Assembly: GCF_003731765.1 (NCBI RefSeq)
Contig: NZ_MOAL01000003.1
Coordinates: forward strand, 558,001 to 622,000
Direction: 5' to 3'
Origin: Pseudomonas chlororaphis
Lineage (GTDB): Bacteria; Pseudomonadota; Gammaproteobacteria; Pseudomonadales; Pseudomonadaceae
Length of the DNA stretch: 64,000 nt
The translations under genes and the position numbers were made by a program. The notes beneath the pieces are model-generated. The model had not been told where the DNA came from, searched no databases, and worked only from the letters and a program-made list of their open reading frames with translations. Numbering within the stretch: position 1 is the first letter of the stretch; every line of letters begins with the position of its first letter. Shown here one piece after another: positions 28,091-37,385 of this stretch.

Positions 28091-28819
28091 TCAGGCCTGG
28101 GGCAGGTGGCCCAGGGCCTGCAGCATCTGGGCCGGCGTGCTGAAGCAGCGGTCGGCCTCGGGCAGTGTCGGGCGCTTGAGTACCAGCACCGGTAGGCCCC
28201 GTTCACGGGCCACTTGCAGCTTGGGTTCGGTGGCGCCGCTGCCGCTGTTCTTGCTGATCAGCACATCGATCCGGCGCTGCTCGAACAGCTTGCGCTCGTC
28301 TTCCAGGACAAAGGGCCCACGGGCGCCCAGCACTTCGCAACGGGCATTGCCCGGGTAAGTCTCCAGGGCACGCAGGGTCCAGAATTGCCCCTCGGGGATT
28401 TCATCCAGATGCGCCAGGGGCTCGCGCCCCAGGGTAAACAGCGGCCGCTGGAATGGCGCCAGGGCAAGCACCAACTCTGCCCAGTCGGCCACCTCTTGCC
28501 AGTTATCCCCAGCCTGCGCTTGCCAGGCAGGGCGGCGCAGGGCCCAGCAGGGAATGCCGCTCAGTTGCGCCGCGCGCACTGCGTTGTGGCTGATTTGCGC
28601 CGCATAGGGATGGGTCGCGTCCAGCAGCAGGTCAATGCCCGCGTCTCGGATAAATTGCGCCAGGCCCTCGGCGCCGCCATAACCGCCGACCAGCACTTGG
28701 CAGCGCAAGTCGGTGGGCACACGGCCCACGCCGGCCAGGCTGTAGATATGTTCCGGGCCCAGGGTGCGGGCGATGGCCAGGGCTTCGGTGACGCCCCCCA
28801 GGAGTAATACGCGTCTCAT
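28091..28819 (-). CDS. cobK: Precorrin-6A reductase
   Basis: This 242-residue NADPH-dependent enzyme reduces the corrin ring in cobalamin synthesis. It starts [18 protein letters not shown], a nucleotide-binding-like glycine motif, and includes [15 protein letters not shown] and [30 protein letters not shown]. The ATG at 28819 overlaps the cbiD stop by four bases; a longer frame upstream is arginine-rich and lies within cbiD. The same order occurs in P. aeruginosa. Confidence 0.95.
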   Translation of the reverse strand: MRRVLLLGGVTEALAIARTLGPEHIYSLAGVGRVPTDLRCQVLVGGYGGAEGLAQFIRDAGIDLLLDATHPYAAQISHNAVRAAQLSGIPCWALRRPAWQAQAGDNWQEVADWAELVLALAPFQRPLFTLGREPLAHLDEIPEGQFWTLRALETYPGNARCEVLGARGPFVLEDERKLFEQRRIDVLISKNSGSGATEPKLQVARERGLPVLVLKRPTLPEADRCFSTPAQMLQALGHLPQA

Positions 28820-29913
28820 GCAAAGGCTCCGGCGTGGCCGACGATGCCGCCTTGGCGGTCGATGGCGAAGACTTCCACCTGGATCTGGGCCGGCACCACG
28901 CTGCGGGCGAAGTCCAGGGCGTGCTGGCACACCGCGTCACCGAGGGCGATGCCGGCAGCGCTGGCCATGGCCAGGGCTTGCTGGCTGGTATTGGCCTCGC
29001 GAATGGCCTGTTGCAGCGCGGCATCGGCGCCGATCGCCGCGGCCCATTCGGCCAGTTGCGGCAGGTCGATGCTGGAATGGCGGCTGTGCAGGTCCATGTG
29101 CCCGGCCGCCAGTTTGCTGATCTTGCCGAAGCCGCCGCACAGGCTGAGCTTATCCACAGGCACTTTGCGCAGGTGCTTGAGCACCGCGCCGACAAAGTCG
29201 CCCATTTCGATCAGGGCGATTTCCGGCAGGTTGTAGACCCGGCGCATGGTGTCTTCGCTGGCGTTGCCGGTGCAGGCGGCAATGTGCAGGTAGCCGTTGG
29301 TTTTGGCCACGTCGATGCCCTGGTGGATCGAGGCGATGTAGGCCGCGCAGGAAAATGGCCGGACAATGCCGCTGGTGCCGAGAATCGACAGCCCGCCGAG
29401 AATGCCCAGGCGCGGGTTCATGGTTTTCAGGGCCAGGGCGGCGCCGTCCTCGACGTTCACCGTGACCTCAAAACCGCCCGGGTAGCCTTGTTCTACGGCC
29501 AGTTGCAGCAGGTGTTCGCTGATCATTTTGCGCGGCACCGGGTTGATCGCCGGCTCGCCCACAGCCAGTACCAGCCCGGGGCGGGTCACGGTGCCAACGC
29601 CTGTGCCTGCGATAAAACGCACCCCGGGTTCGGTGGTCAGGCGCACTTGGGAATACAGCAGGGCACCGTGGGTCACGTCCGGATCGTCACCGGCGTCCTT
29701 GATCGTGCCGGCTTCGGCGCCGTCGGCCGTGGCGCGGCAGAACTCCAGGCGCATCTGCACCTGCTTGCCTTTGGGCAGGGTAATGTCCACGGCATCCGCA
29801 TGGCTGCCCCCCAACAGCAACCGCGCCGCCGCCAGGCTGGTGGCCGTGGCGCAGCTGCCGGTGGTCAGCCCGCTGCGCAGTGGGGCGGGTTGTTCGGCGG
29901 TTTCATCACGCAT
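28816..29913 (-). CDS. cbiD: Cobalt-precorrin-5B C1-methyltransferase
   Basis: This 365-residue protein has the CbiD signature [25 protein letters not shown] at the N terminus and [26 protein letters not shown] in the middle. It methylates C1 of the macrocycle. It is from the anaerobic-type pathway, yet sits with the oxygen-dependent-type cobG, a mixture known in Pseudomonas, which lacks CobF. The ATG at 29913 follows a GGGGGT stretch and is preferred over an ATG six codons upstream. Confidence 0.95.
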   Translation of the reverse strand: MRDETAEQPAPLRSGLTTGSCATATSLAAARLLLGGSHADAVDITLPKGKQVQMRLEFCRATADGAEAGTIKDAGDDPDVTHGALLYSQVRLTTEPGVRFIAGTGVGTVTRPGLVLAVGEPAINPVPRKMISEHLLQLAVEQGYPGGFEVTVNVEDGAALALKTMNPRLGILGGLSILGTSGIVRPFSCAAYIASIHQGIDVAKTNGYLHIAACTGNASEDTMRRVYNLPEIALIEMGDFVGAVLKHLRKVPVDKLSLCGGFGKISKLAAGHMDLHSRHSSIDLPQLAEWAAAIGADAALQQAIREANTSQQALAMASAAGIALGDAVCQHALDFARSVVPAQIQVEVFAIDRQGGIVGHAGAFA

Positions 29914-29943
29914 CGAATACCCCCATGGCATCAGCAGCCTCCC

Positions 29944-30070
29944 GTAGCAGCCAGCTTGCTCGCGATGGCTGCGCGACGGTGTTGGCGGCGGGCCTGATCG
30001 CCGGCAAGCCGGCTCCTACAGGGGGCGTTGCGGTTGTCTGGGCGGGCGCTATTGCCGGCAAGCCTGATGT
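29944..30070. repeat. REP pair plus a third copy between cbiD and cobL
   Basis: GTAGCAGCCAGCTTGCTCGCG (29944-29964) is inverted relative to GATCGCCGGCAAGCC plus GGCTCCTACA (29996-30020), giving a REPIN-like pair. A partial third copy, ATTGCCGGCAAGCCTGATG, is at 30051-30069. It fills most of the 165-bp spacer between cobL and cbiD, which run in the same direction. Confidence 0.75.
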
Positions 30071-30078
30071 TACGGGGT

Positions 30079-31284
30079 TCATAGGGGTTTGCTGACGTCG
30101 AGCAGGGTGATCGGCAACGCCTGGCGCCAGGTGTCGAACTCCCCCAGGGGCTGGGCCTGGGCGATGTGGATGCGGGTCAGTTCGCCGCCATATTTTTCAC
30201 GCCAGGCCATCAGGGTCATTTCGCTTTGCAGGGTCACGGCGTTGGCCACCAGGCGGCCGCCGGGCTTGAGCTGCTCCCAGCAGGTGTCCAGCACCCCTTC
30301 ACGGGTCACGCCGCCGCCGATAAAAACCGCGTCCGGGCGCTCCAGGCCGGCCAAGGCCTGGGGGGCGCGGCCGCGAATCAATTGCAGGCCGGGTACGCCG
30401 AGGCTGTCGCGGTTGCGTTCGATCAACTGCTGCCGGCCGTCATCGGCTTCAATCGCCAGGGCTCGGCAACTCGGGTGCGCGCGCATCCATTCGATGCCGA
30501 TGGAGCCGCTGCCGGCGCCCACGTCCCAGAGCAGTTCACCGGGCACTGGCGCCAGGCGCGCCAGGGTCATGGCACGCACATCGCGTTTGGTCAGTTGGCC
30601 GTCATGCTCGAAGGCCGAGTCGGGCAAACCGGCCAGGCGCGACAGGCGCGGGGTGGCGGTTTCGGCGCGGCAGTCGATGGCCAGCAGGTTGAGGTCGGCA
30701 ATCAGTGGGTCACTCCACTCGTGGGCGGTGCCTTCGATTCGCCGTTCGGCTTCGCCGCCCAGGTGTTCCAGCACGGTGAGCCGGCTTGGGCCGAAACCCC
30801 GTTCGCGCAACAATTTGGCGATGGCCGCCGGGCTGTGCCCGTCGTTGCACAGCACCAGCAAACGCACGCCGCTGAACAGTTGGGCATTGAGCGCGGCAAT
30901 GGGGCGCGCCACCACCGACAGGGTGACCACGTCTTGCAGCGGCCAGCCCAGGCGCGCCGCCGCCAGGGAATAGGACGAGGGCGAGGGCAATACGTGCATG
31001 TCTTCCCGGGCCACCTGCCGCGCCAGGCTGGCGCCGACGCCGAAGAGCATGGGGTCACCGCTGGCCAGCACGCACACCGCCGTGCCGCGTAACGCCAGCA
31101 CCGGCTCCAGGGAGAACGGACTGGGCCACACTTGCCGTTCGCCACGAATACACACCGGCAATAAATCCAGTTGCCGCTGGCCGCCCACAATCCGCGAAGC
31201 GCCCATCAGGGCACGCCGGGCGTTCTTGCCCAGGCCCTTGAAGCCGTCTTCACCGATTCCCACTACTGTCAGCCAGGGCGACAT
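30079..31284 (-). CDS. cobL: Precorrin-6B C5,15-methyltransferase (decarboxylating), CbiE-CbiT fusion
   Basis: This 401-residue bifunctional enzyme has an N-terminal CbiE-like tetrapyrrole methylase ([26 protein letters not shown], with [18 protein letters not shown]). Its C-terminal half is CbiT-like, with the SAM-binding motif [18 protein letters not shown]. It methylates C5 and C15 and decarboxylates the C12 side chain. It is divergent from cobG across a 138-bp gap. Confidence 0.95.
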   Translation of the reverse strand: MSPWLTVVGIGEDGFKGLGKNARRALMGASRIVGGQRQLDLLPVCIRGERQVWPSPFSLEPVLALRGTAVCVLASGDPMLFGVGASLARQVAREDMHVLPSPSSYSLAAARLGWPLQDVVTLSVVARPIAALNAQLFSGVRLLVLCNDGHSPAAIAKLLRERGFGPSRLTVLEHLGGEAERRIEGTAHEWSDPLIADLNLLAIDCRAETATPRLSRLAGLPDSAFEHDGQLTKRDVRAMTLARLAPVPGELLWDVGAGSGSIGIEWMRAHPSCRALAIEADDGRQQLIERNRDSLGVPGLQLIRGRAPQALAGLERPDAVFIGGGVTREGVLDTCWEQLKPGGRLVANAVTLQSEMTLMAWREKYGGELTRIHIAQAQPLGEFDTWRQALPITLLDVSKPL

Positions 31285-31422
31285 TGCTATTCCTCGAACG
31301 TCAAATGTGTTCTTCCGACCGGCAGGCTTTTCATGCCTTTGGACAAAGCAGGCATAATACCGCGCCTTCGCCCGCGAAGCGCCTTTCCCACACTGCCGGT
31401 TACCCCCTTGAACGAACGCCCG
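31285..31422. promoter_or_regulatory. Divergent promoter region cobL/cobG
   Basis: This gap holds the starts of both cobalamin transcription units. A CATAAT hexamer near 31354 could be a -10 for cobG, but I see no convincing -35. I looked for a cobalamin riboswitch and the gap is too short and lacks a recognisable B12 box. Confidence 0.35.
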
Positions 31423-32736
31423 ATGTCCACCGCCTTACGCCCCTCGGCTTGCCCGGGGTTGCTGCGTATCGTCCCGGCGATCGATGGCGGTATCTGCCGG
31501 ATCAAGCTGGCGGGTGGGGCCATCAGCGCCGCCCAGGCCTGCGCCGTGGCCCAGGCGGCCGAGCGTTATGCGGGCGGGGTGATCGAGGCGACCAACCGCG
31601 CCAACCTGCAGATCCGCGGTATTGGCGCGCAACACTCGGCGTTGATCGGCGAGTTGCTGGCCGCTGGCCTGGGCCCGACCACCGCGGCCGGTGATGATGT
31701 GCGCAACCTGATGCTCAGCCCCACGGCGGGGATCGACCGGCAGATGCTCATCGACACCCGCCCGCTGGCCGAGCAGATTCTGGCCACCCTGCAGAACCAT
31801 CCGCGCTCTCACCAGTTGTCGGCCAAGTTCGCCGTGCAACTCGATGGCGGTGAAGCCCTGGCGATGCTCGAACATCACCACGACCTGTGGCTGGCCGCCT
31901 TCATGCACGAGGGGCAGCCGAGGTTGGCCTTTGGCCTGGCCGGTTGCCCTGTGGATAACCCTCTGGCCAGCGTCGCGTTGGAAGCGGGGCATGAGCTGGT
32001 GGTGGCGGTGCTGGAGCTGTTTCTCGATGGGGCCCGGCCCGAGCAGACGCGCATGCGCCACCTGCTGTCGGAGTCTTCGCCGGATCAGTTGCTGGCGCAG
32101 TTGGCTGCACGTTTGAGCGCGCCCTTGCTCCGCATCGATGCCTGGCAGCGTCCGGCTGCTGCGGGCCTGTTGCACATCGGCACTTATCCACAGGCGAACC
32201 CGGCCCGGGTCTATGTCGGCGCCGTGACCGCCTTGGGGCGGCTCGACCCGCAGATGCTCAGAGGCGTGGCCCAACTGGCCAGTGAATGGGGCGATGGCAC
32301 CCTGCGCTTCACTCCTTGGCAAAGCCTGCTGCTGCCGAACCTGCGGGTGGCCGATGCCCCTGAGGTCACCCGGCGCCTGGCGCAGTTGGGCCTGCTTTGC
32401 TCGGCGGACCAGGCCTTGGCGCAACTGGTGGCCTGCACCGGCTCCAGCGGCTGCGCCAAGGGCCTGGCTGAAACCAAGGGCGACGCCCTGCAACTGGCCA
32501 AGCTGCTGCAACGTCAGGGCCAGACCCTGAATGTTCACCTGTCCGGGTGCCCGCGCTCCTGCGCCTGTGCCCATGTGGCGCCCGCCACCTTGCTGGCCGT
32601 CGCCCCCGGGCGCTACGACCTCTATTTTCGCGATGCCGCGCAGCCGGGTTTCGGCACGCTGCACGCACGCAACCTCTCTATTGAAGCGGCTGGCGCATTG
32701 CTCGATGCCCGCCCACGGAGCAACACCGATGATTGA
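31423..32736 (+). CDS. cobG: Precorrin-3B synthase
   Basis: This 437-residue iron-sulfur and siroheme-type oxygenase contracts the ring toward precorrin-3B with molecular oxygen. The sulfite reductase-like motifs are [19 protein letters not shown] and [16 protein letters not shown], whose cysteines bind the cluster. I chose the ATG at 31423 ([32 protein letters not shown]); the frame continues upstream but into the divergent cobL gene. It is the first of four overlapping plus-strand genes. Confidence 0.93.
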   Translation: MSTALRPSACPGLLRIVPAIDGGICRIKLAGGAISAAQACAVAQAAERYAGGVIEATNRANLQIRGIGAQHSALIGELLAAGLGPTTAAGDDVRNLMLSPTAGIDRQMLIDTRPLAEQILATLQNHPRSHQLSAKFAVQLDGGEALAMLEHHHDLWLAAFMHEGQPRLAFGLAGCPVDNPLASVALEAGHELVVAVLELFLDGARPEQTRMRHLLSESSPDQLLAQLAARLSAPLLRIDAWQRPAAAGLLHIGTYPQANPARVYVGAVTALGRLDPQMLRGVAQLASEWGDGTLRFTPWQSLLLPNLRVADAPEVTRRLAQLGLLCSADQALAQLVACTGSSGCAKGLAETKGDALQLAKLLQRQGQTLNVHLSGCPRSCACAHVAPATLLAVAPGRYDLYFRDAAQPGFGTLHARNLSIEAAGALLDARPRSNTDD

Positions 32737-33355
32737 TTACATCCGCGACGGTCAGGAGATCTATCGCAACTCCTTCGCCATCATTCGCGAAGAAGCCAAG
32801 CTGGAGCGCATCCCGGCCGACCTGGAAAAACTCGCGGTGCGGGTGATTCATGCCTGCGGCATGGTCGAGGCGATCGATGGCCTGCAGTTCTCCGAAGGGG
32901 CTGGCAAGGCCGGGCGCGAGGCCCTGGCGGCCGGTGCGCCGATCCTCTGCGATGCGCGGATGGTCTCCGAAGGGGTGACCCGGGCGCGCCTGCCGGCGAA
33001 CAACCAAGTGATCTGCACCCTGCGCGACGAAAGCGTTCCAGACTTGGCCCGCGAGCTGGGTAATACCCGCTCGGCGGCGGCCCTGGAACTGTGGCGCCCG
33101 CACCTGGAAGGCAGCGTGGTGGTGATTGGCAATGCGCCAACGGCTTTGTTCTATCTGCTGGAAATGCTTGATGCCGGCGCCCCCAAGCCGGCGCTGATCC
33201 TCGGCTTCCCGGTGGGTTTTGTCGGCGCCGCGGAGTCCAAGGCCATGCTCGCCGCCGACAGCCGCGGTGTGCCCTTTGTGATCATGCAAGGTCGCCTCGG
33301 TGGCAGCGCCATGGCTGCCGCCGCCGTCAACGCCCTGGCCACGGAGATTGAATGA
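32729..33355 (+). CDS. cobH: Precorrin-8X methylmutase
   Basis: This 208-residue protein starts [25 protein letters not shown] and contains the catalytic-His segment [23 protein letters not shown]. It moves the C11 methyl group to C12, giving hydrogenobyrinate. The conserved [16 protein letters not shown] is present. Its ATG overlaps the cobG stop by eight bases, so the two are coupled. Confidence 0.96.
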   Translation: MIDYIRDGQEIYRNSFAIIREEAKLERIPADLEKLAVRVIHACGMVEAIDGLQFSEGAGKAGREALAAGAPILCDARMVSEGVTRARLPANNQVICTLRDESVPDLARELGNTRSAAALELWRPHLEGSVVVIGNAPTALFYLLEMLDAGAPKPALILGFPVGFVGAAESKAMLAADSRGVPFVIMQGRLGGSAMAAAAVNALATEIE

Positions 33356-34086
33356 TGCAGCAACCTGGACGTTTGATCGGCCTCGGCGTGGGCCCGGGTG
33401 ACCCGGAACTGATTACGGTCAAAGCCCTGCGCCTGCTGCGCGAGTCGCCGGTGGTGGCGTACTTCGTCGCCAAGGGCAAAAAGGGCAACGCCTTCGGCAT
33501 CATCGAAGCGCACCTGCAAGCCGCCCAGACACTGATGCCACTGGTGTACCCGGTGACCACCGAAGCCCTGCCGGCGCCGCTGTCCTACGAGCAAGTGATC
33601 AGCGACTTCTACGACAGCGCTGCCGAAGACCTGGCCCTGCATCTGGATGCCGGCCGTGACGTGGCGGTGATCTGTGAAGGCGACCCGTTCTTCTACGGTT
33701 CCTACATGTACCTGCACGACCGCCTGGCCGAGCGCTACCAGGCTGAAGTGGTGCCGGGTGTGTGCTCCATGCTGGGTGGTGCCTCGGTGCTGGGCGCGCC
33801 GCTGGTGTATCGCAACCAGAGCCTGTCGGTGCTCTCTGGCGTGCTGCCCCACGACGAACTCAAGCGTCGCCTGGCCGATGCCGATGCGGCGGTGGTGATG
33901 AAGTTGGGGCGCAACTTCCCCAAGGTGCGCCAGGTGCTGGAAGAGCTGGGGCTGGCCGAGCGTGCGCTGTATGTCGAGCGCGCCACCATGGCCAACCAGA
34001 AGATCGTGCCGCTGGATGAGGTGGTGCCGATGTCGTCGCCGTACTTCTCGCTGATCATCGTTCCCGGTGAAAGGTGGCAAGGCTGA
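33352..34086 (+). CDS. cobI: Precorrin-2 C20-methyltransferase
   Basis: This 244-residue SAM-dependent tetrapyrrole methylase has the N-terminal motif [22 protein letters not shown] and the second motif [22 protein letters not shown]. It performs the first methylation committed to the corrin. The start is one of two adjacent ATGs (33352/33355) overlapping the cobH stop. Confidence 0.96.
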   Translation: MMQQPGRLIGLGVGPGDPELITVKALRLLRESPVVAYFVAKGKKGNAFGIIEAHLQAAQTLMPLVYPVTTEALPAPLSYEQVISDFYDSAAEDLALHLDAGRDVAVICEGDPFFYGSYMYLHDRLAERYQAEVVPGVCSMLGGASVLGAPLVYRNQSLSVLSGVLPHDELKRRLADADAAVVMKLGRNFPKVRQVLEELGLAERALYVERATMANQKIVPLDEVVPMSSPYFSLIIVPGERWQG

Positions 34087-35798
34087 TGACCCGTTCAACA
34101 CCGGCGATTGTGATTCTCGGCCAAGGCAGCCTGGCCACGGCGCGCAGGCTCCAGCAGCTGTACCCGGATGCGCTGATCCACGGCCTGGCCGAGCGGGTCG
34201 AAGGTGCGGACCGCAGCTATCACGAGTTCGGCGCCACCTTGCGCCAGCTCTATCAACAGAACACGCCGATCATTGCCCTGTGCGCTGCCGGCATCGTCAT
34301 CCGTACCCTGGCGCCGTTGCTCCTGGAGAAGGGCGCCGAGCCGCCGGTGCTGGCCGTGGCCGAAGACGGCAGCGCGGTGGTGCCGTTGCTCGGTGGCCTG
34401 GGCGGGGTCAACGTCATGGCTCGGGAAATGGCTGCCGGCCTGGGTGTGGCCGCGGCCATCACCACCAGCGGCGAGCTGCGTTTTGGCACCTGCCTGCTCA
34501 ACCCGCCCAGCGGCTATGCCCTGGGTGACCTGGAGCTGGGCAAGCGCTTTGTCTCCGACCTGCTGGGCGGAGAAAGCGTGCGCATTGAAGGCGCCGCGCC
34601 CTGGCTGGCCGACGCCAAGTTGCCGGAAGACGCGCACGCACGCCTGAGCATTCATGTTGGCTCCGCCGAGCGCGAACCCACGGCCAATGAGCTGCTGATC
34701 TACCCCCGCAGCGTTCTCATCGCCTGTAGGCGCCGGCTTGCCGGCGATAGCGCCATCAGCCTCGCCGAGTCGATCCGCCAAGCCTTGCACCAGGCCAACA
34801 TCGCGGTGCAGTCCCTGGCCTGCCTGCTGGCCGCCGACACGGACATGGCTGACCGAGCCCTGCACGACGCAGCCGCCGAACTGGGGGTGCCCCTGCGTTT
34901 CGCCCCGGCCGCCAACAGCGTGGTCGAACTGGCGCAACAGGCCGTGCCGCAATTGTTGCCACCCATCAGCAGCGGCGACGATCTGGCCATCGCCGTCGCC
35001 AACCAGCCCCTGGACCCCGAGCAGATCGGCCGTCCTCGCGGCCGCCTGGCGGTGATCGGCCTCGGCCCTGGCGCCGCCGAACTGATGGTGCCGGCGGTGA
35101 AGGCCGAACTGGCCCGGGCCAATGACATCCTCGGTTACGAAACCTACGTGCGCATGGCCGGGCCGTTCCGTGCCGATCAGGTCATGCACTGCACCGATAA
35201 CCGTGAAGAGATGCAGCGCGCCCGGCACGCCTTCGAACTGGCCGCCCAAGGTCGCTCGGTGGTGGTGGTGTCGTCTGGTGACCCGGGCGTATTCGCCATG
35301 GCCGCCGCCGTGCTGGAAGCCCTGCACGAGTCCACGGACCCGGCCTGGCACAACGTCGACCTGGAAATGCTCCCCGGTGTGTCCGCGTCCCTGGCCACCG
35401 CCGCCCAGGCCGGTGCGCCGCTGGGCCATGACTTCTGCGTGCTGTCGCTGTCGGACAACCTCAAGCCGTGGGCCATCATCGAAAAACGCCTGGACCTCGC
35501 CTCCCAGGCGGACCTGGCGTTGGCGTTCTACAACCCGATTTCCCGGTCACGGCCGTGGCAACTGGGGCGTGCCTTGGAAATCGTTCGCCAGCACCGAACG
35601 CCGGAAACACCGGTGGTCCTGGGCCGGGACATCGGCCGGCCCGGGCAGACGTTGCGGGTCATCACCCTCGGCGCCCTGACCCCGGAACAGGTGGATATGC
35701 GCACCATGGTACTGGTGGGATCGTCCACCACCTGCACCTTCCCCAAGGCGAGTGGTGGCGAGTGGGTGTATACGCCGAGGTGGTACAAGGGCAGTTGA
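34086..35798 (+). CDS. cobJ: CbiG/CobJ fusion: cobalamin protein CbiG-like plus precorrin-3B C17-methyltransferase
   Basis: This 570-residue two-domain protein has a CbiG/CobE-like N-terminal half (about residues 1-310, with AGIVIRTLAPLL and GGLGGVNVMAREMAAGLGVAAAITT) and a C-terminal CobJ methylase (RLAVIGLGPGAAELMVPAVKAEL, VVVVSSGDPGVFAMAAAVLEAL). The ATG at 34086 overlaps the cobI stop by one base. Oddly, residues Cys214 to about Ser222 are encoded by a REP element (34725-34752) inserted in frame in the linker before the CbiG C-terminal subdomain. The frame remains intact. The GTG at 34074 is a weaker start. Confidence 0.95.
   Translation: MTRSTPAIVILGQGSLATARRLQQLYPDALIHGLAERVEGADRSYHEFGATLRQLYQQNTPIIALCAAGIVIRTLAPLLLEKGAEPPVLAVAEDGSAVVPLLGGLGGVNVMAREMAAGLGVAAAITTSGELRFGTCLLNPPSGYALGDLELGKRFVSDLLGGESVRIEGAAPWLADAKLPEDAHARLSIHVGSAEREPTANELLIYPRSVLIACRRRLAGDSAISLAESIRQALHQANIAVQSLACLLAADTDMADRALHDAAAELGVPLRFAPAANSVVELAQQAVPQLLPPISSGDDLAIAVANQPLDPEQIGRPRGRLAVIGLGPGAAELMVPAVKAELARANDILGYETYVRMAGPFRADQVMHCTDNREEMQRARHAFELAAQGRSVVVVSSGDPGVFAMAAAVLEALHESTDPAWHNVDLEMLPGVSASLATAAQAGAPLGHDFCVLSLSDNLKPWAIIEKRLDLASQADLALAFYNPISRSRPWQLGRALEIVRQHRTPETPVVLGRDIGRPGQTLRVITLGALTPEQVDMRTMVLVGSSTTCTFPKASGGEWVYTPRWYKGS
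34725..34752 (+). repeat. REP element inside the cobJ coding sequence
   Basis: TGTAGG, then CGCCGGCTTGCCGGCGAT, matches the reverse complement of the intergenic REP at 29996-30020 at 23 of 25 positions. It is in frame and encodes C-R-R-R-L-A-G-D-S at residues 214-222 of the CbiG/CobJ fusion. Confidence 0.8.
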
Positions 35799-35869
35799 AA
35801 GTGGGGAGTGGCAAGCGGCAAGTTTGAAGCTGGCAGGGGGCGTTGTAGGCGCTGGCTTGCCAGCGATGA
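35797..35869. repeat. Dispersed repeat and REP variant after cobJ
   Basis: AGTGGCAAGCGGCAAGTTTGAAGCTGG (35807-35833) belongs to the dispersed AAGCGGCAAGC family. TGTAGGCGCTGGCTTGCCAGCGATGA (35844-35869) is a REP variant. Both lie between the convergent cobJ and the minus-strand SUKH-like gene. Confidence 0.65.
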
Positions 35870-35893
35870 GGCCCTATCTGCCCACGGGGCGGC

Positions 35894-36340
35894 TTATTGG
35901 TCTTCCGGCGCTTGCGCGGTCAGCAGCCAGGTGATGAATTCGAAGAAGCTGCTCCATCGGGCGGGCATGCGGCCGTTGATGAAGTCTTCCCGGTGCCCGA
36001 GGTCGAAGTCCCAGACGCCACCGCTGTTGTTGTCCAGCAGGTAGCCGCCTTCGCCTTGCAGGGAGGTGAAGGCGATGAAGTGCTGCGGCAGTTCCCAGAC
36101 CTCGTGAATGAACTCGGTGCCCATCAGGATTTGTTCGGTAGGCTCGGCGAGGTCACAGAGCATTTCGTCGCTGGCGCGGCTTTTGAAGTCGGCGGGGCAG
36201 TAAGCCAGGTAGATCTGTGCGAACTCGCTGTCCAGGGCGATGCCCAGCCTGTTCAGGGCCTGGGTCACCTGGGCGACGTCGGCACGCGGGCGGAGGTCGG
36301 GCTGGGCTTCGATCAGGGCGATCAGTTGCGCGGGAATCAT
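35894..36340 (-). CDS. SMI1/KNR4 (SUKH) family protein, likely immunity protein
   Basis: This 148-residue protein has the SUKH pattern: an N-terminal helix pair, then LQGEGGYLLDNNSGGVWDFDLGHREDFINGRMPARWSSFFEFITWLL near the C terminus. SUKH proteins are common immunity proteins against bacterial toxins. Its ATG overlaps the stop of the upstream CPCC gene by four bases. No adjacent toxin matches it clearly, so it may be an orphan. Confidence 0.75.
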   Translation of the reverse strand: MIPAQLIALIEAQPDLRPRADVAQVTQALNRLGIALDSEFAQIYLAYCPADFKSRASDEMLCDLAEPTEQILMGTEFIHEVWELPQHFIAFTSLQGEGGYLLDNNSGGVWDFDLGHREDFINGRMPARWSSFFEFITWLLTAQAPEDQ

Positions 36341-36912
36341 TGGCTGTCCTCGGTCGCCAGTGGCCATTTGTCCAAGGGCAAATGCGACCTGTTGAGGGCG
36401 AAGTGTTCCCGAGCCTGGCCCAGGGTCATGTGGTTCGGCCCGCTCGGCACATCCAACGCTTCGTTGCCGTCATCCTCCCAGCCACACAGGTCGCAGATTT
36501 CATACTGACCCCGCGTCGATAAGGTTCGATAAGCGCAGCAAGGGCAGGCCTCCAGTTGCTCACACCCTGGGCTGACGATGCAGTCGCCGAGCCCGGCTTC
36601 ATGCAGGCAGCGCATCAGATAGCGGTGAGTGACACCCCGGTATTCAGCGCGCAGGGCGATCATCAGCAGAGGGGCGTAGCGCGGGTTCAGCCCATCGTCG
36701 GGGGGCTCCGATTCGTCCAGGATCTGCTGTTGCAGGTCTGGCGGCAGTGTGGCGAATTCTTGGTCGTCGCCATCGAGCCCCCACCAATTCAGCAGGTGGC
36801 TGGCTCGGGCGGCGGCGTCGAGGCTGGACAGCCGATGTTCGCTCAGGCGCTCGATGGCTTGGGTGGCGGTGAGGTTTTCCATGGGAGCTCGGTGTGCAGT
36901 CGTGGGCGTCAT
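36337..36912 (-). CDS. CPCC cysteine-rich domain protein
   Basis: This protein of up to 191 residues has a C-terminal CPCC domain: ACPCCAYRTLSTRGQYEICDLCGWEDDGNEA, a probable zinc-binding four-cysteine module. The conserved downstream PNHMTLGQAREHF is present. The N-terminal half is helical and unassigned. CPCC proteins are often found among immunity genes. The start at 36912 overlaps the upstream stop (ATGA); an ATG at 36882 (MENLTATQAIERL) is an equally plausible start. Confidence 0.78.
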   Translation of the reverse strand: MTPTTAHRAPMENLTATQAIERLSEHRLSSLDAAARASHLLNWWGLDGDDQEFATLPPDLQQQILDESEPPDDGLNPRYAPLLMIALRAEYRGVTHRYLMRCLHEAGLGDCIVSPGCEQLEACPCCAYRTLSTRGQYEICDLCGWEDDGNEALDVPSGPNHMTLGQAREHFALNRSHLPLDKWPLATEDSQ

Positions 36913-37361
36913 GGCCAGGTCAGGGTCAATTGGTCGGGGCGGTCGATGGGGATGCGCACCCGGACCCCGGAGGTCGACTCGGCATCAACATGCTGGTCCT
37001 GGATCTCGACCCGGCTGAAGGGGTTGGTGTCCCTGAAGGCAATCAACCAGATCAACTGATCCGAGCCCTTTTCCTGCAAGGCGACAAAACCATCGCCGCC
37101 ATAGCCTGCCGTCTCGCCGCCCTTGGCATAAAAGGGCTGCGGGCCGTCGGCGCAGCAGCTCAGGGTGGTGATGAAGTCCGGATCTTGTTCGGGCTGATAG
37201 TCCAGGGCCGGCATCCAGACTTTGTTGAGTAACTGGCTGTGTTGATAGGGCAGGTCGAACAGGCAGTAAAAACCATTGCTCAGGACCAGGCAGTTTGCCT
37301 GGGGGAAGCATTCGTCCTGCCACTGTTCCTGGATAAAAGCCATGTCGGCGCTGTAGGGCAT
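36909..37361 (-). CDS. Hypothetical protein, possible immunity protein
   Basis: This 150-residue soluble acidic protein has no recognised domain. Visible features are an early aromatic stretch (NGFYCLFDLPYQHSQLLNKVWMPALDY), a central CC pair (TTLSCCADG) and a C-terminal beta-rich part (VRVRIPIDRPDQLTLTW). It has no signal peptide. An internal ATG six codons in is possible. It overlaps the CPCC gene by four bases and is 24 bases after the lipoprotein gene, so it belongs to the same transcript. Function is unknown. Confidence 0.65.
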   Translation of the reverse strand: MPYSADMAFIQEQWQDECFPQANCLVLSNGFYCLFDLPYQHSQLLNKVWMPALDYQPEQDPDFITTLSCCADGPQPFYAKGGETAGYGGDGFVALQEKGSDQLIWLIAFRDTNPFSRVEIQDQHVDAESTSGVRVRIPIDRPDQLTLTWP

Positions 37362-37385
37362 GTTGTTCTCGATCCTTTCGAGCCG

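Noticed and set aside
31285..31422. Possible cobalamin riboswitch between cobL and cobG
   Set aside because: The gap is only 138 bp, shared by divergent genes, and has no recognisable B12 box.
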